Shown here piece by piece: positions 5,285 through 5,867 of a stretch of 5,867 bases of DNA. Each line of letters begins with the position of its first letter. The stretch's first letter is position 1. The position numbers and the translations under genes were made by a program. Under the pieces are notes generated by a model. The model had not been told where the DNA came from. It saw only the letters and a list, made by a program, of their open reading frames with translations, and did not search any database. Source of the DNA: Pseudomonadota bacterium (GTDB lineage Bacteria; Pseudomonadota; Gammaproteobacteria; Burkholderiales; Burkholderiaceae_B). The stretch is taken from contig JAEWEH010000118.1 in NCBI GenBank assembly GCA_023389535.1, positions 1 to 5,867 on the forward strand, given 5' to 3'.

Positions 5285-5575
5285 ATGGGAACCAACTTTG
5301 GGGATGATTTGATCGAAAGCTTGAATCAAGCGATAGCTCAAGCGAAGGGTCACTCGAAAGCAGCCCAAGTGCATACTGTGCATGTGCCTGACGTGCGTAG
5401 CCTGCGCGAACGGTTGAAGATGTCACAGCAAGCCTTCTCGCTGGCCTACCGAATTCCCTTGGCAACCCTCAAAGGCTGGGAGCAAGGGCGGCGTCAACCT
5501 GATGCAACCGCATCTGCTTATCTGAACGTGATCGAGAAACTGCCCGTAGAGGCACAAGCTGCACTTAAAGGTTAA
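5285..5575 (+). CDS. HigA/NadS-like antitoxin with XRE-type helix-turn-helix
   Basis: The 96-residue protein is the antitoxin partner in a toxin-first (HigBA-type) module. Residues 1-35 are a linker with GDDLIESLNQAIAQAKG, a common start in this group, where the toxin is usually contacted or a dimer arm forms. Residues about 36-75 are a Cro/C1-type helix-turn-helix: VRSLRERLKMSQQAFSLAY then IPLATLKGWEQGRRQPD, with the hallmark SQ-x-x-F and TLKGWEQGRR-x-P signatures. AGGGGAG (5272-5278) lies six bases before ATG 5285, an excellent ribosome site that decides against the in-frame ATG at 5267, which lies inside the toxin coding region. It appears intact while its toxin is broken, so it may persist as an autoregulator, as a neutraliser of a homologous toxin elsewhere, or as an unselected remnant. 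The palindrome at 5075-5085 is its likely operator. Confidence 0.9.
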   Translation: MGTNFGDDLIESLNQAIAQAKGHSKAAQVHTVHVPDVRSLRERLKMSQQAFSLAYRIPLATLKGWEQGRRQPDATASAYLNVIEKLPVEAQAALKG

Positions 5576-5603
5576 GACGCTATCGCGCAGCCCTGATACC
5601 AAA

Positions 5604-5638
5604 AACCATAACGCCCCGTCGAGCGGGGCGTTATGGTT
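5604..5638 (-). terminator. Rho-independent terminator of the gene entering from the right
   Basis: A perfect 15-base stem (5604-5618 with 5624-5638) closes a five-base loop. Read on the minus strand the hairpin runs directly into TTTTT (complement of 5601-5605), and it lies 47 bases after the TAA of the minus-strand gene. On the plus strand GGGTGGG follows, not a T-run, so for the antitoxin, whose stop is at 5575, it could act only as a weaker or transcript-protecting hairpin. Confidence 0.9.
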
Positions 5639-5684
5639 GGGTGGGCGCCTAAATTCCTGTCGGAATCATGGCTGCTGTCCGGTC

Positions 5685-5867
5685 TTAGGCAAAGCTACCG
5701 CGGCGGGCGGCGCTTTTGCCACGGGTGGAGGTCGGCTTACCGGCGAAGCCAGGGCGCGCGGTGGGGCGGGCTCCGGGTTTGCCGGGGCCTTTGTGCGAGA
5801 ACTCGGGCCGGGCGGGGCGTGCCGGACGGTCGCCTGCAGGGCGATCGTCCGGGGCGCGACCGCCCGG
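5685..5867 (-). CDS. C-terminal basic tail of an RNA-binding protein, possibly RhlE-type DEAD-box helicase (5' part missing)
   Basis: Only the last 60 residues are visible, ending at TAA (5687-5685). The tail is rich in Arg, Gly, Pro, Ala and Lys (for example GPGKPGARPTARPGFAGKP and then TRGKSAARRGSFA) and has no folded-domain motif. Such disordered basic tails end betaproteobacterial RhlE-like DEAD-box helicases and also RluB-type 23S rRNA pseudouridine synthases; they bind RNA nonspecifically. The frame is supported by the strong terminator 47 bases beyond the stop. No catalytic motif lies in the window, so the helicase name is a guess from composition. Confidence 0.55.
   Translation of the reverse strand, partial: PGGRAPDDRPAGDRPARPARPEFSHKGPGKPGARPTARPGFAGKPTSTRGKSAARRGSFA

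Noticed and set aside
5604..5638. Strong terminator for the antitoxin on the plus strand
   Set aside because: GGGTGGG follows the stem on that strand; the T-run lies on the minus strand, so termination of the gene from the right is the main role.

Overview
The window looks like a chromosomal segment from a GC-rich betaproteobacterium, most likely of the Bordetella/Achromobacter/Pusillimonas group (Alcaligenaceae). The reasons are the Bug-family periplasmic binding protein paired with a CaiB/BaiF CoA-transferase and a divergent LysR regulator, a pattern these genomes repeat many times, and the high-GC codon use. No species call is possible from the sequence alone.

Left part (1-3331), a catabolic or uptake cluster. 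On the minus strand a Bug-type solute-binding protein (1213-2190) is followed by a CaiB/BaiF-family CoA-transferase (start GTG at 1069) that runs off the left edge. The 143-base gap between them holds a nested inverted repeat. A LysR-type regulator (2420-3331) is transcribed divergently. The 229-base shared intergenic region is AT-rich. It carries two palindromes whose spacing from a plausible binding-protein promoter fits the usual two-site layout of LysR-regulated promoters. A five-codon minicistron with a good Shine-Dalgarno sequence overlaps the LysR start codon. The likely logic is that the regulator senses an organic acid, the Bug protein binds it in the periplasm, and the CoA-transferase activates it. 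The substrate cannot be read from the sequence, and no membrane permease (TctA/TctB type) lies in the window.

Middle part (3427-4937), a two-gene minus-strand unit: a 53-residue, two-helix membrane protein overlaps by four bases (ATGA) a SAM-dependent methyltransferase of the MidA/NDUFAF7 family. The methyltransferase has two low-complexity linkers that look expanded.

Right part (about 5000-5867): a small plus-strand toxin-antitoxin module of the HigB/RelE-HigA (NadS-like) type sits between the membrane-protein unit and the 3' end of another minus-strand gene. The antitoxin is intact, but the toxin is broken: a plausible N-terminal start is joined out of frame to the conserved toxin C-terminus with the middle missing. 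The module still carries a promoter-like sequence with an 11-base palindrome placed directly before the -10 hexamer. A strong hairpin with a T-run on the minus strand terminates the gene entering from the right edge. That gene encodes an Arg/Gly/Pro-rich basic tail, possibly of an RNA helicase (RhlE-like) or a pseudouridine synthase.

No RNA genes, CRISPR arrays, insertion sequences or transposases were seen. The only stretches without genes are short intergenic regions, all under 300 bases.
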